NCBI GenBank assembly: GCA_964430505.1
Contig: CAYSGH010000012.1
Coordinates: 1 to 64,000 of the forward strand
Direction of reading: 5' to 3'
Length of the DNA: 64,000 bases
Origin: UBA6176 sp032119375
GTDB lineage: Bacteria; Verrucomicrobiota; Verrucomicrobiia; Limisphaerales; UBA9464
Shown: one piece after another, positions 27,001 through 39,000 of the stretch
How the letters are laid out: each line of letters opens with the position of its first letter
Numbering within the stretch: position 1 is the stretch's first letter
Notes under the pieces: model-generated
Database searches by the model: none
Told to the model about the DNA's origin: nothing
Seen by the model: only the letters and a program-made list of their open reading frames with translations
Translations under genes and position numbers: made by a program

Positions 27001-30000
27001 TCTATGTGTACGTCTCGGGCGGAAACTCGACGCCTCGCGGCCTGTTCATCGAGGTGGGAGGCATTTCCGGCCTTGTCGCTGGCGGCGTCAATTCCAGCGC
27101 CCTGGCCTCCGTGGTCATCGACCCGCCCGGTGACGACAACCGCATCCTCTTCCGCTCAAAGGCACTCGCCACGGCTGCGTCCGACAACGGAATCGAGGTC
27201 CGATACGTCCCCGACCCCACGATTGCGGGAAGCCTTGCGACGGCCAGCTACAACGGCACGACGCGCGTCCTCACCGTCCGCATCAACAACGGGACAACCA
27301 CGGCGGCCTCCATCGTCGCGGCCGTCAACGCGCTCGGGGCCAGCAGCCCGCTGGAGGCCTTGATCTCGACGCCGGACAACGCAGCCCTCGGCAACACGGG
27401 GCTGGGCGCGGTGCTGGACGCCACGTTGAGCGGCTCGATTTCCGTCACCACGCCCACGCTCATTTCCGGTTCCGTGAAGTTCGGCTTCGTCGAGCTGACG
27501 ACCAGTGGCGGCGTGCTGGGCACGCTGTCCTACGACGGCGCCACGCTCGCCCCGCTGACGGCTGCCCTCACGCTGAGCAACCCCACCACCGGATCCGCGC
27601 GCCTATACCTCGCGGACCTGATGGGCGGGACGTCATCCGAAGCCCTGGGCTCCTTGGTGCCTGCCCCCGTGTTTGCAGGCAGCGTGCTGGCGAGGCTCGA
27701 CAACCTCACCGTGGGCGGTCTCGGCTTCAACTTCCCCCTGGGAGCGAACCCCGAGCTGTCCGCGTGGATCCCGGACATCAATGACCTCGACTTCAACCCC
27801 GACCCCTACAACGGCAGCAACACGGGCATCTTCCTCACGTACCCGGACCTCGGGAGCCTCCAGAACTTCACTAGCCTCAGCTTCACGCAGATCATCCGCG
27901 CGCTGAACGCCATCGCGGACAACCTCGCCGACATCAGCGCCTTCTCGTTCCTCGACGAGCCCCTGCCGCTGGTGAACATGAGCGTCAACGACATGCTCGA
28001 CCACGCGCAGAAGCTGGCCGACCTGTTCGACGCCGTCGCGGGCAACGGCTCCGCCGCCTCCCTCCAGGAGGCCATCGATCGCCTCGAGACCGAGATCGAG
28101 AACCTCTTCGACCTCGACCCCTCCATCCTCAAGGTCTGGCTCGACGACGGCGGCCTCTCCGGGCGTTCCGGCACGGCTTCCGGCGGCGTCAACGCCGCCA
28201 CGCGAGCGTCCATCACCTTCAACCCGGCGGGCGACAACAACTCCGTGGTCTTCCGCTCCCGGAATCTGGCCGTCGCCTCGGCCGACAATGGCATCCAAGT
28301 CCGCTACGTGGCCGACCCATCGCTAACGGGGAGCACCGCCGTCGCGACCTACGATGCCACGGCTCGGTTGCTTGCGGTGCGCATCAATAGCGGGACCACG
28401 ACGGCCCTCGCCATCCGGAATGCCGTGAATGCACTGGGCATCGCCTCCCCCCTGGAGGCGATCTTGGGCACGCCGGACAACGGAGCCTCCGGCAACACGG
28501 GCTCCGGCGTCGTCACCACTTCCAGCCTTGTCGCCGGCGGCGGCGTCAATGGCTCCTCCAACGCCTCCGTCTGGATCATGCCGGGCGGCGACAACAACGA
28601 CTTCGTCCTCATCTCCAAGCCCTCGAGCCTCGCGACGGCGTCGCAGTTGAATGGCTCGTCTGTTCGCATGGTGGGCGATGCCTCGGTCGGCGGCACCAGC
28701 GCCCGCGTGGACTGGAACGCCACCACGAAGGTCCTCACGGTTCGCATCAATCCCGGCAAGACCACGGCCTCCGCCATCATCGCCGCCATCAACGCGGCCG
28801 CCACGCCTTGGAACGCAGCGCTCGCCCCGCCGGACAACGCCCTCTCCACCAATACCGGCGCCGGCGGCATCACCACGACTGCCCTCGGCTTCTCCCTCAA
28901 CTACAGCGTCGCCTACGCCGACTCCCTCCCCTTCCAGCTCAGCCTGTCTGACCTCGTCGATCTCCTGGCCGGCGACTCCAACTCAACCGTCCGTTCCTTC
29001 CTCGAAGCCGCCACCACCCTCGTCCAAGTCGGCGGCTCCGGGAACCTCTCCGTCAGCGCCTCGGCCGACATCAACCTCTCCTTCGGGCTCGACCTCACCA
29101 ACCCCACCACCGTCCGTCCGTTCCTGTACGACAGGACGGGCATCGTGCTGCGCGCCCGCATCCTGGGGAGCAACCTCGAAATCCAAGCCTCCCTCGGCGG
29201 CGTCTTTGGCATCTTCATCAAGAACGGCAGCGTGGTGCTTGACCGCGACGGCGACGCCACCACCGGCCCCACCTCCAATCCGCTCTCGCCCAACAACGAT
29301 CGCGGCGCCGAGTTCCGGCTCGGCCTTCGCGACAACAACGGGGACGGACGCCACTACTTTGACGAGCCCATCCTGGACCTCGACAACATCGACCTGACGC
29401 TTGACGGCGGGGTCAGCGCCCGCCTCCCCATCTTCGCCCCGTTCGAGGGCGTCGCCTTGGGTGGCACCGCAGACACCAATGCGGACGGCTACCCCGACAA
29501 CGAGCTGGTGCTCCAGGTGGCCGACTTGGTCCGGCTCTTCCAGGCCGAGGAGGTCAACACCCGCGCCACCGGTGCCAGCAAGGTCGTCCGGTTCAGCGGC
29601 AACCACAACGACCTCAACATCCAGAGCTCGCTGTACACCAACTACAAGGTCGTCTTCCTCAACACGGCTGCACCCGGCGCCGCGACCGCGTCCTTCAACG
29701 TCCTCACCCGGACATTGACGGTCTCCATCGATGCCGGCGACACCACGGCCCTGACGGCGCGCAACGCCATCCAGGCGGTTGCAGGGTTCGCCACCACCGC
29801 CCTGACGGCCGACGACGACGGCGTCGCCGCAACCAATGCCAACACGGGCAACGGCAAGCTCAACAAGGTCGCGTTGGCCACGCCCAACTTCGCCTCGATG
29901 TTCGACGACCTCGACTTGTGCGATGTCATCTCGGCGAACATGGGCACGATCCTGGAGGGGCTGGACGAGTTGCTGGGCAAGATCCAGGACGGCCTCAACG

Positions 30001-33000
30001 CCCTCGTGTTCAGCACTGAGCTCCCCTTGATCGGCTCCGGCCTCGAGGGCGCGGCCAACTTCATCGACGACTTCCGCAACGGACTCCTGTTGTCGCTCCG
30101 CAACGAGGTCAACGCGGCGGGTGGCAACGGCCTGACGGCGCTGGAGAACGCCATCAAGAAGGCGTTCTGGAACACGCTGGGGCCGGGTGGCCTCGACCTC
30201 TTGGTCAATGCCGAGGACGGCACCGACCTGGAGGACTCGGCGGGCTTCGGCCAGCTCGACATCTCCATCGACTGCGACGACGGGCTCGTGGCCAACCTCC
30301 GGCTCAAGAAGCGGCTCGACCTGCTCGACACCACCCAGAACCCCATCGACTTCGACATTGGCGTGCCGGGCTTCGGGCTCCAGGTGGATGGCAACGTCCG
30401 CGTGTCCATCGGGTTCGACCTCAAGTTCGGCTTCGGCTTCAACACCGACGACGGCTTCTACTTCGACACGAGCGCGGACGGGGATGCACCGGAGCTGGTC
30501 ATCGACTTCAAGGCCGAGATCCCTGGGCTGAAGGCCAAGGGCGAGCTCCTGTTCCTCCAACTGGAGGTCATGGACGACGCGGATGATCCCACCGTGTTCG
30601 AGGGGTACTTCCGGGTGGACCTGAAGGACCCGGACGACGACAACAAGCTGACCTTTGCCGAGATCCTCTCCCCCGGCACAGGCTCCGGCGACATCATCGA
30701 GTGGGTCCTTGGGGCGGAGGCCGACGTCAACCTAGACCTGGTCGCCAGCTTTGGCGGCAACGCGGCGTTCCCGAAGTTGCTGGCCGAGTTCCGGCTCGAT
30801 TGGCTTGCGGACACCAACACCGGGATGGGCTCCCCCAACATCCGCTTCGAGAACATCCAGCTCGACATCGGTTCCTTCCTCTCGGACTTCCTCGGCCCAA
30901 TCCTCGCCAAGATCACCGACGTCACCAAGCCCCTCCTGCCCATCCTCGACCTGGTCCAGGCGCGCATCCCCGTGTTGTCGGACCTCGCGGGCGAGGACAT
31001 CACCCTGCTCATCCTTGCGGAAAGGTTTGGCCTCCTTGAGCCCTCCACCGTCCAGTTCATCCGCGACGTGCTGAAGGTCGTCGAGTTGCTGAACTCCCTC
31101 GGTGGCCTCGGCACCGGGACGATCCTGATCCCCATGGGGAGCTTCTCCCTGACGCCGGATCCCAATGGCGGCACGGCCACCATCTCCTCCATCACCAGCG
31201 TGGGCAGCATGTCCTTCGAGTCGTTGGCGTCCGCCGTCGAGAACTCGCGTGGCCCTGGCCGCGGGGCGCGGGGTGCCAGCCTCGAGGACATCGCCCGTGC
31301 GATCGAGAACTCCACGGGGCCTGGTTCCACCTCGACCAACCGTTCCCTCACCGCCGGGTTTGCCCGAAGCGTCGGCAGCCTTTCCAACTTCAAGATCCCC
31401 ATCTTCGACAACCCCTCCGAGATCTTCAACCTGTTCACCGGCGGCAGCGTCCGGCTCGTCGAGTGGCGGATGCCGACGTTCAACTTCAACTTCACCTACA
31501 CGCAGAAGATTCCCATCTACCCGCCGCTCTACGCGCAGTTTGGCGGCGAGATCGGAGCGAAGATCGACATCGGGTTCGGCTACGACACCTACGGCATCCA
31601 GAAGTTCATCGCCTCCGAGGACAAGAACTGGGTGGACATCCTCGACGGCTTCTATGTCATCGACTTCGACGAGTCCGGCCACGAGCGGCCCGAGCTGACC
31701 CTGAGCGGCAAGATCTTCGCGGGTGCCTCCATCAATCTTCTGATCGCCGAGGCGGGCGTGAACGGCGGCATCGAGGCCATCTTCACCTTCGACCTCAACG
31801 ACGTGAACGACGACGGCAAGGTCCGCGTTAGTGAGATCATCGCCAACGCCCAGATCGACCCGCGCTGCATCTTCGATATCCACGGCAAGATCACCCTCTT
31901 CCTCGAGGCCTTCCTGAGCGTGGACCTCTTCTTCTTCAGCATCGACAAGACCTGGCGCCTCGCGGACCTCACCCTCCTCGAGTTCGACATCAGCTGCCCG
32001 GAGCCCGTGCTCGCGGAGAAGATTGGAACCGACCTCTACCTCAACATAGGGAGCCGTGCCGCCAACCGGCTGGAGATCGACACCACCGACAACTCCGAGC
32101 GCTTCGTCGTCAAGCACGTGGGCGGAACCGCCGCCTCCGAGACCGTGGACGTCCAATGGGGCAACTGGACGCAAACCTACGAGGGCATCACCCGGGTCAT
32201 CATCCTCGACGCCGGGCAGGGCGACGACTACGTGGACATGCGCGGCGTCCTGGTCCCATCCGACTTCACCGGCGGCGTGGGCAACGACACCGTGTACCTC
32301 TCGGAGGGCAGTGGATCGACCGCCAACGGCGGGGCCGGCAACGATCTCCTCTACGCCAACACGGCATCCACCGCCACCAGCGTCGTCCTCCGGGGCGGGA
32401 CCGGCAACGACGTGCTCACGCCAGGAACCAAGGCGATCACCATCTACGGCGACGACGGCAACGACACCATCACCGGGACCGACGAGAACGACGTGCTCCA
32501 CGGCGACGATGGGATGGGCAACTCGGATGGCCAAGACGTCATCCACGGCAAGGATGGGGACGACATCCTCCGCGGCGGCAAGGGGGATGACACCCTGGAG
32601 GGTGGCGCCGGCAACGACTGGGTTCGCGGCGACGGCGGGGCCGACGTGATCCGTGGCAGCCGGGGCATGGACGTGATCGAGGGCGGCGACGGGGATGACA
32701 AGATTTACGGCGGCGCCGACAGCGACCTGCTGCTGGGCGGCGGCGGGGCGGATTGGGTGAACGGGCATGGAGGCAACGACGTGTTGGTTGGGGACTCCGA
32801 GCCCACGTTTGCCATCAACGGGCTGGCCGTCACGGAGGCCAACCTCGCAGCCATCCGGACGGCCGTTTCGGGCAGCAGCGCGACGACGATTCGGTTCTCT
32901 GGAATCAGCGGCGGCTTGGGAACGGCGTTCGGCAACGACATGCTGATTGGCGGCGGCGGCAACGACGTGGTGTTCGGCGGACCCGGCAACGATGCGATCT

Positions 33001-36000
33001 ACGGCGGCAACTTCATGAACCAAGGCGAGACCTCGGTCGTGGAGGAGGATGGCAACGACTTCCTCGATGGCGGCGCGGGCGACGACACGATTCTGGGTGA
33101 CGACTCCATGGGCCGCGAGGGGACGCGCAACACCGGCATCGCCATCGACGCCACCGTCTGGATGGACATGGCTACGCTGGGCGTTGCCAACAGCCTGCGT
33201 GACGAGTCCGAGAAGGGCTTCGCCGGGGTGGTGGTGAGTTTGCATCGGCAGAGCGACAGCGTGCTGGTGGCCACGGAAACGACCGACTCGGCCGGCGTGG
33301 CCCGGTTCCAGGGGCTGGATCCCAACAACTACTACCTCGTCTTCGTCCCTCTCCCTGGCCTCACGGTTTCCACCAGGCACGCCAGCGGCGCCACGGCCGC
33401 CGACCAAAAGGGCGACGACAACGATGCCTCCTGGGTGGCAGGCCAGCTCAGGACCGATCCCTTCTTGGTCGGGTTCGACGAGACCGAGACCAACGTCGCG
33501 GCTGGCTTCACGGGCCAAGCCCGGATCTCGGTCAGCGACCAAACCGTGCATGAGGGTTCCACGGGCGAGACGCTGCTGACGTTCCTGTTCACCCTCTCGC
33601 AACCCCAGGCCTCCCCCGTCGAAGTCGAATACTTCACCGGCGATGGCACGGCGAGCGCAGCCAACGGCGACTTCGTGGCCGTCCCGAATACGGTCCTGAC
33701 GTTTGCGGCGGGCGAGACCAGCAAGACGGTGACCGTGACGGTGCGCGGCGACCTCGCCTACGAGCCCAACGAGCAGTTCAAGCTTCAGATCGCACGGCGC
33801 CAGCTCATGAACCCGGGCGGGGCGGTGACCCTGGACATTTCGGGCGCCACCATCGTCGGGCCGGAGGTGTACGTCCTCGGTACGATCACCAACGACGACG
33901 TGGTGCCGTCGATCTCGATCTCAGACTTCCGCCAGTTGCCGCAGGACTGGGACAACGATCCCGCGACGGAGCCCACGGTGAGGGAGAACCAGAAGGCCCG
34001 GTTCCTGGTGACGCTCTCCAACCCCAGCCAGTACACCGTCAGCGTCAAGTGGCGCAGCGACGTGTCGCCGGAATTCCTCACGGCCTCGAAGCCAGGAGCC
34101 GCGACCCCGCTGGGACTGCCGGGGTCCGACTTCAATGTGCTAACAGACCAGGTCCTCGTTTTCGAGCCCGGCGTCACCAGCAAGGTGATCGAGGTGGACA
34201 TCTTCGACGACCTGCTGGACGAGGTGGACGAGTCCTTCGTCGTGGACCTCTATGAGCCGAGCTTCGCCACGATCTCGGACGGGCGCGGATGGGGCATCAT
34301 CTCCGATGACGACGCGCCCGTGTGGGTCTTCATCCGGCCCAAGACGCCAGCCCCCTCGCCGTTGTCACCCGATGCCATGGACGTCGTGGAGGGCAACTCG
34401 GGCTCCACGCCGATCACGCTGGAGGTCTGGCTTTCCCAGGCCAGCGGCAAGGAGGTCACCGTCCGCTACAACACGGCTCCCGGGACGGCCTCCGAGTTCG
34501 TCTTCAGCGGTGGCACGGATAGCATCGACTATGATGCGACCCCCAACGACACGCTCGAGGACCCCACCGGCACGGTCACGTTCAAGCCGGGTGACACCGT
34601 CATCGAGGTGACCGTTCGCGTACACGGCGACCTCCAAGCCGAGGGCGAGGTCAACCCGGACAACCCCTTGCAGCGCATCGAGACCTTCTTCGTGAACCTC
34701 TTCGGTGCGGACGGCGCCGACATCGCGCCCGTTGCAAGCCCCTACCAGAGCAACCACGTGACGGTGCGCATCGTGGATGACGACTCCTTCGTGGGCCTTC
34801 CAGACAATGGACCTTGGGCCGTGTCCTTCGCGCACAACACGTACGTGGTGCAAGAGCCATCCTCCGGGTTGCTTCTGGTTCCCGTAACCCTGCGGCGCGT
34901 CCCGGGAAGCTCGAATGCCGTCGCGGTGTTTGCGACGGTGGGAGGCACTGCGACGGCGGGGGCCGACTATGGCCGCGTCTTCCGTGAGGTCGTGACGTTC
35001 GCGCCCAACGAGCTGGTGAAGACCACCCTCGTGGCCGTCTATGCGGACAACGCGGTCGAGGGGACCGAGACGATCCAACTGTCCCTGCGCAACCCAACGG
35101 GCGGACCTGTTCGTGGCAGCCCCGACATCGCCGTCATCAAGATCCTCGATGACGACGTCCCCGAGATCTATTTCCCGGGCGTCCTGTCCTTCACGGAAGG
35201 CAGCGGCGGGGGCACGACCACGCAAGCCATCGCCGTGGAGCTGCGGGATCCCGTGTCCAAGGCCCCCGTGACCGCCCCGCCCGGCGGCATCACGGTCCAG
35301 TACTCCATCGTGCCGCTCACCGCACGTTCGCCTGGTGACTACGCCAGCCCCCAACCCATCACCGGCACCCTTTCGTTCGCGGTGGGCGCCTCCACGGCGA
35401 CCATCTCCGGCACCGCGACGGTGCTTTCGGTTGACGTGGTGCGCGACAACACCCCGGAGCTGGCCGAGACCTTCGCGATTACCCTCTCTAACCCCATCGG
35501 GGCAGCCATCGCCGAGGCTCATGAATTCTCCGTCGTCTCCATCCTGGACGACGACTTGATCCCCGTGACCGGCCAGATCTTCCACGATGCCAACGGGAAT
35601 GGGTTCTGGGACATCGGCGAGCGACCCCTCGCTGGTGTCGAGGTCGAGATCCTCGCAGATGGCATCGGCATGATCACCCCGCCACCGACGGACGCCACGG
35701 GCACCTACACCGCCTCCGTGTTGCTCGGCACCGTCTCGGTCTCCGTCGATGCATCCAGCGTCAAGTCCCCGTATCAGGGTGGCCTCGTGATCTTCGCCGG
35801 CAGTGGCACCTATGAGCCCACGACCGGGAACGACAACCAGGAAATCGCCTTCCAAGGAATCGTCGGCCTGCCGGCCTTCACGCCCGTTGGATTCCGGAAC
35901 TCGCTGACGTTCGCCCTGCCCGAGGCGTCCGAGGAGGCCCCGGGTCGAGGCGGCACGGACGACACCATCTATGGCGGGCCGGGCAACGACATCATCGTGG

Positions 36001-39000
36001 CGGGACTGGGCGACGACCTGGTGGTGGGAGGCCATTGGATGACCGCGACGGATGGGAATGCCGACGTGAACCGCACCGCGTACTCTGCGGACGTTCGGCC
36101 CGTGACGGCGGGGCTGCATGCGATCCACGACTCCGGCCCGATCTTCGACATTGACCCGGCGTCGATCCCCGCCGGGCGCAGCATCGCGGGCGAGATTTGG
36201 GAGGACTTGAACTTCAACGGGGTTCAAGACGCGGGCGAAGCGTTCCTCGGCGAGGTGGTGGTCAACCTCTACGACTGCGACGGCAACCCGGTGAACTCGT
36301 TGGTCACGACCAACGGGCAATACCTGTTCAAGCGGCTGTCGGCACCCGATGACGCATCCCCCACCGAGTACATGGTGGAGTTCGTGCTTCCCAACGGGCG
36401 TGCCTTCTCGGCACCGGCCGGCGGCTCCAACGCGACGAACAACGACGTCGTCGTGGGAAGTCGCACCGGGATGATTGTGCTGACGGACGCCAGTCCCAAC
36501 GCAACGGACATCGACGCGGGAGTTCGGCCCACCACCACCCCGGTTGCCCCGGGCCTGCCCCAGTTTGGCGACGGTGCCTATGGTGTCTCGGAGACGGTGG
36601 TGGGCGGCAAGCTGTGGCTGACCGTGACGCGGGGTGATGCCTCCCAGGTGCGTCCTGTGGTGGTGCGCGCCGTCGCTGGCACGGCTGCGGCGAGTGTCCA
36701 TTTCCAACCCCTGACCGCGTTGCTCACCTTCGCCGTGGGCGAGCAGGTACGAGAGGTTTCACTGGGCATCATCAACACCGGCACCCTGCTGGATTGTGAC
36801 ACGCCCAAGGTCCTGACCCTGGAGCTCCGCGAGGTCACCGGCCGCCTGATCGATTCCGCCCCGGTTTACATCGGCGGCCCGCTGTCCGGTGGAAACACCG
36901 ACGACGACGACATCGACGCGGGCGGGGACTGGGACATCGTCCTTGGGGACTCCGCCATCCTCCCGGGCACGGCCTACATGGGCAATTCCAGCAGCATGGG
37001 GGCCATCGAGTCGGTTGGCGGTCCTGGCAAGGACAACATCCGAGGCATGGATGGCGCCGATTGGCTGGATGGTCAGCTCGGGGACGACGTCATCGCCGGC
37101 GGCTCCGGCCTGGACACGATCCTGGCTGGCATGGGTGATGATGAGGCTTGGGTGGACCTCGACGACGACGTGATCGATGGCGGGCATGGGACGGACCGGG
37201 TGGTGTCCGTGCGGGATGTCGCGTGGATTCAACTGGAGACCACCGGCCCGACGACGGCGGTGCTCCGGCATCGCGACTCCGAGTTCGCCTTCCCCCTGGG
37301 CACCTTCACGCTGGCCAACGTCGAGGAGGCAAGGCTTGTAGGAGGGGCGTTGGACAACACGTTCGACGTCCGTGGATGGGTTGGAACGGCGCAAGTGGTG
37401 GGTGGCCTTGGCCAGGACACCCTGCGCATCGAGGCCTCGGGCGACGTGAAGCTCAAGGATGCCACCCTGTTGGAGGGGCTCCTCTTCCAAGCCTTCTACG
37501 GGTTCCGGAAGGATGCCTCGGCGGTGATGCTGGCGACGGGGAACACCTACCACATTGGCGGCGTGGAGGCCTTCCGCCTCGCCGGGAATGCAGGCCCCAA
37601 CGTGCTGGATGCCAGCCTGTTCACCCGGCCCGTCACCTTCATCGGGGGCGCGGGCAACGACACCCTGATCGGCGGCTCTGCCAACGACCTGTTTCTCGTC
37701 GAGGCGAACACGCCGATGGGGACCATCACGATCCTGGGAAATGGCGGCTCCGACACCGTCAGCCTCGCCAACACGGTGGCGAACTCGACCCTCGACCTGT
37801 CCCTGGTTGCCTCTGGCCCCCAGGTGGTCAACCCGAACCTTGCCGTCGTCCTCCTGGATGCCATCGAGAACGCCGTGGGCGGCAATGGCAACGACACGCT
37901 GATCGGCAACGCCCTGGACAACGTCCTCGGAGGCGGGCCAGGCAACGACATCCTCGACGGCCGCGGCGGCAACGAGATGTATGCCTTCGACACGGATTCC
38001 GCCTGGGGATCGGAGACCATCATTGAAAATCCCGCAGACCCCGGCCGTGATACGCTCGACTTCTCCGGGACGACGTCGCTGTCGGTGAGCGTGAACCTTT
38101 CGGTGCTCAACGTTTCCCAGGTGGTGAATGGGAACCTGACGCTGACCCTGCAGGGCGGAGGGATCGAGGTGCTGGTTGGCGGGGCCCTGAACGACACCCT
38201 GCGCGGCGATGGACTCGATAATGAGATCCGTGGGGGACCGGGCAACGACGTGCTGGATGGCAAGGGTGGCGACGACCTTCTCGACGGCGGCTCCGGCAAC
38301 GATGACATCGACGGGGGCGATGGCCTGCTGGACCGCATCGTCGAGACGGCGGACACGGACTTCCGCCTCTCGAACCTCCTGCTCGTGCGCGGCACGGGCG
38401 AGGTCGATGATTTGGATGACATCGAGGTCGCATGGCTGACGGGCGGAGCGGGCAACAACCGCTTTGACCTCACAGGCTGGACGGGCGGGGGGAGCGTGGA
38501 TGGGGGCGCAGGCTCGGACACGCTGGCGTGGGCGGCGGACGCCAACTTCCTGCTCACAACGGGGCAACTACTGGTCTCCACTGCCTTGGGGCCGACGACG
38601 CTCACGTCCATCGAGGGGGCCGAGCTGACCGGCGGCGAGTCCGACAACCTGATCGATGCGCACGCCTTTGACGGCTCCACGATCCTTTCGGGGGGCAATG
38701 GCCATGACACGCTCCTGGGTGGCACGGCGGACGACGTCCTCATCGGCGGCATGGGGGACGACGTGCTGTCCGGCGGACTGGGCAATGACGTCCTCGAGGG
38801 CGGCGATGGGTCCGACCTGCTGGACGAGGCGCGTTCAGGGGCGGTGATCGGAGTGACGCTTGTGCTGACGAATGCGTCGCTCACGATCATCGAGTGGACG
38901 GGCAGCCCGGCGGTCCTCGTGGCGGGCGTGGACCACTTCATCGGCTTCGAGGGCGTCCGGTTGATCGCTGGGTTGGGTGACGACGTGTTTGACGTGGGTG

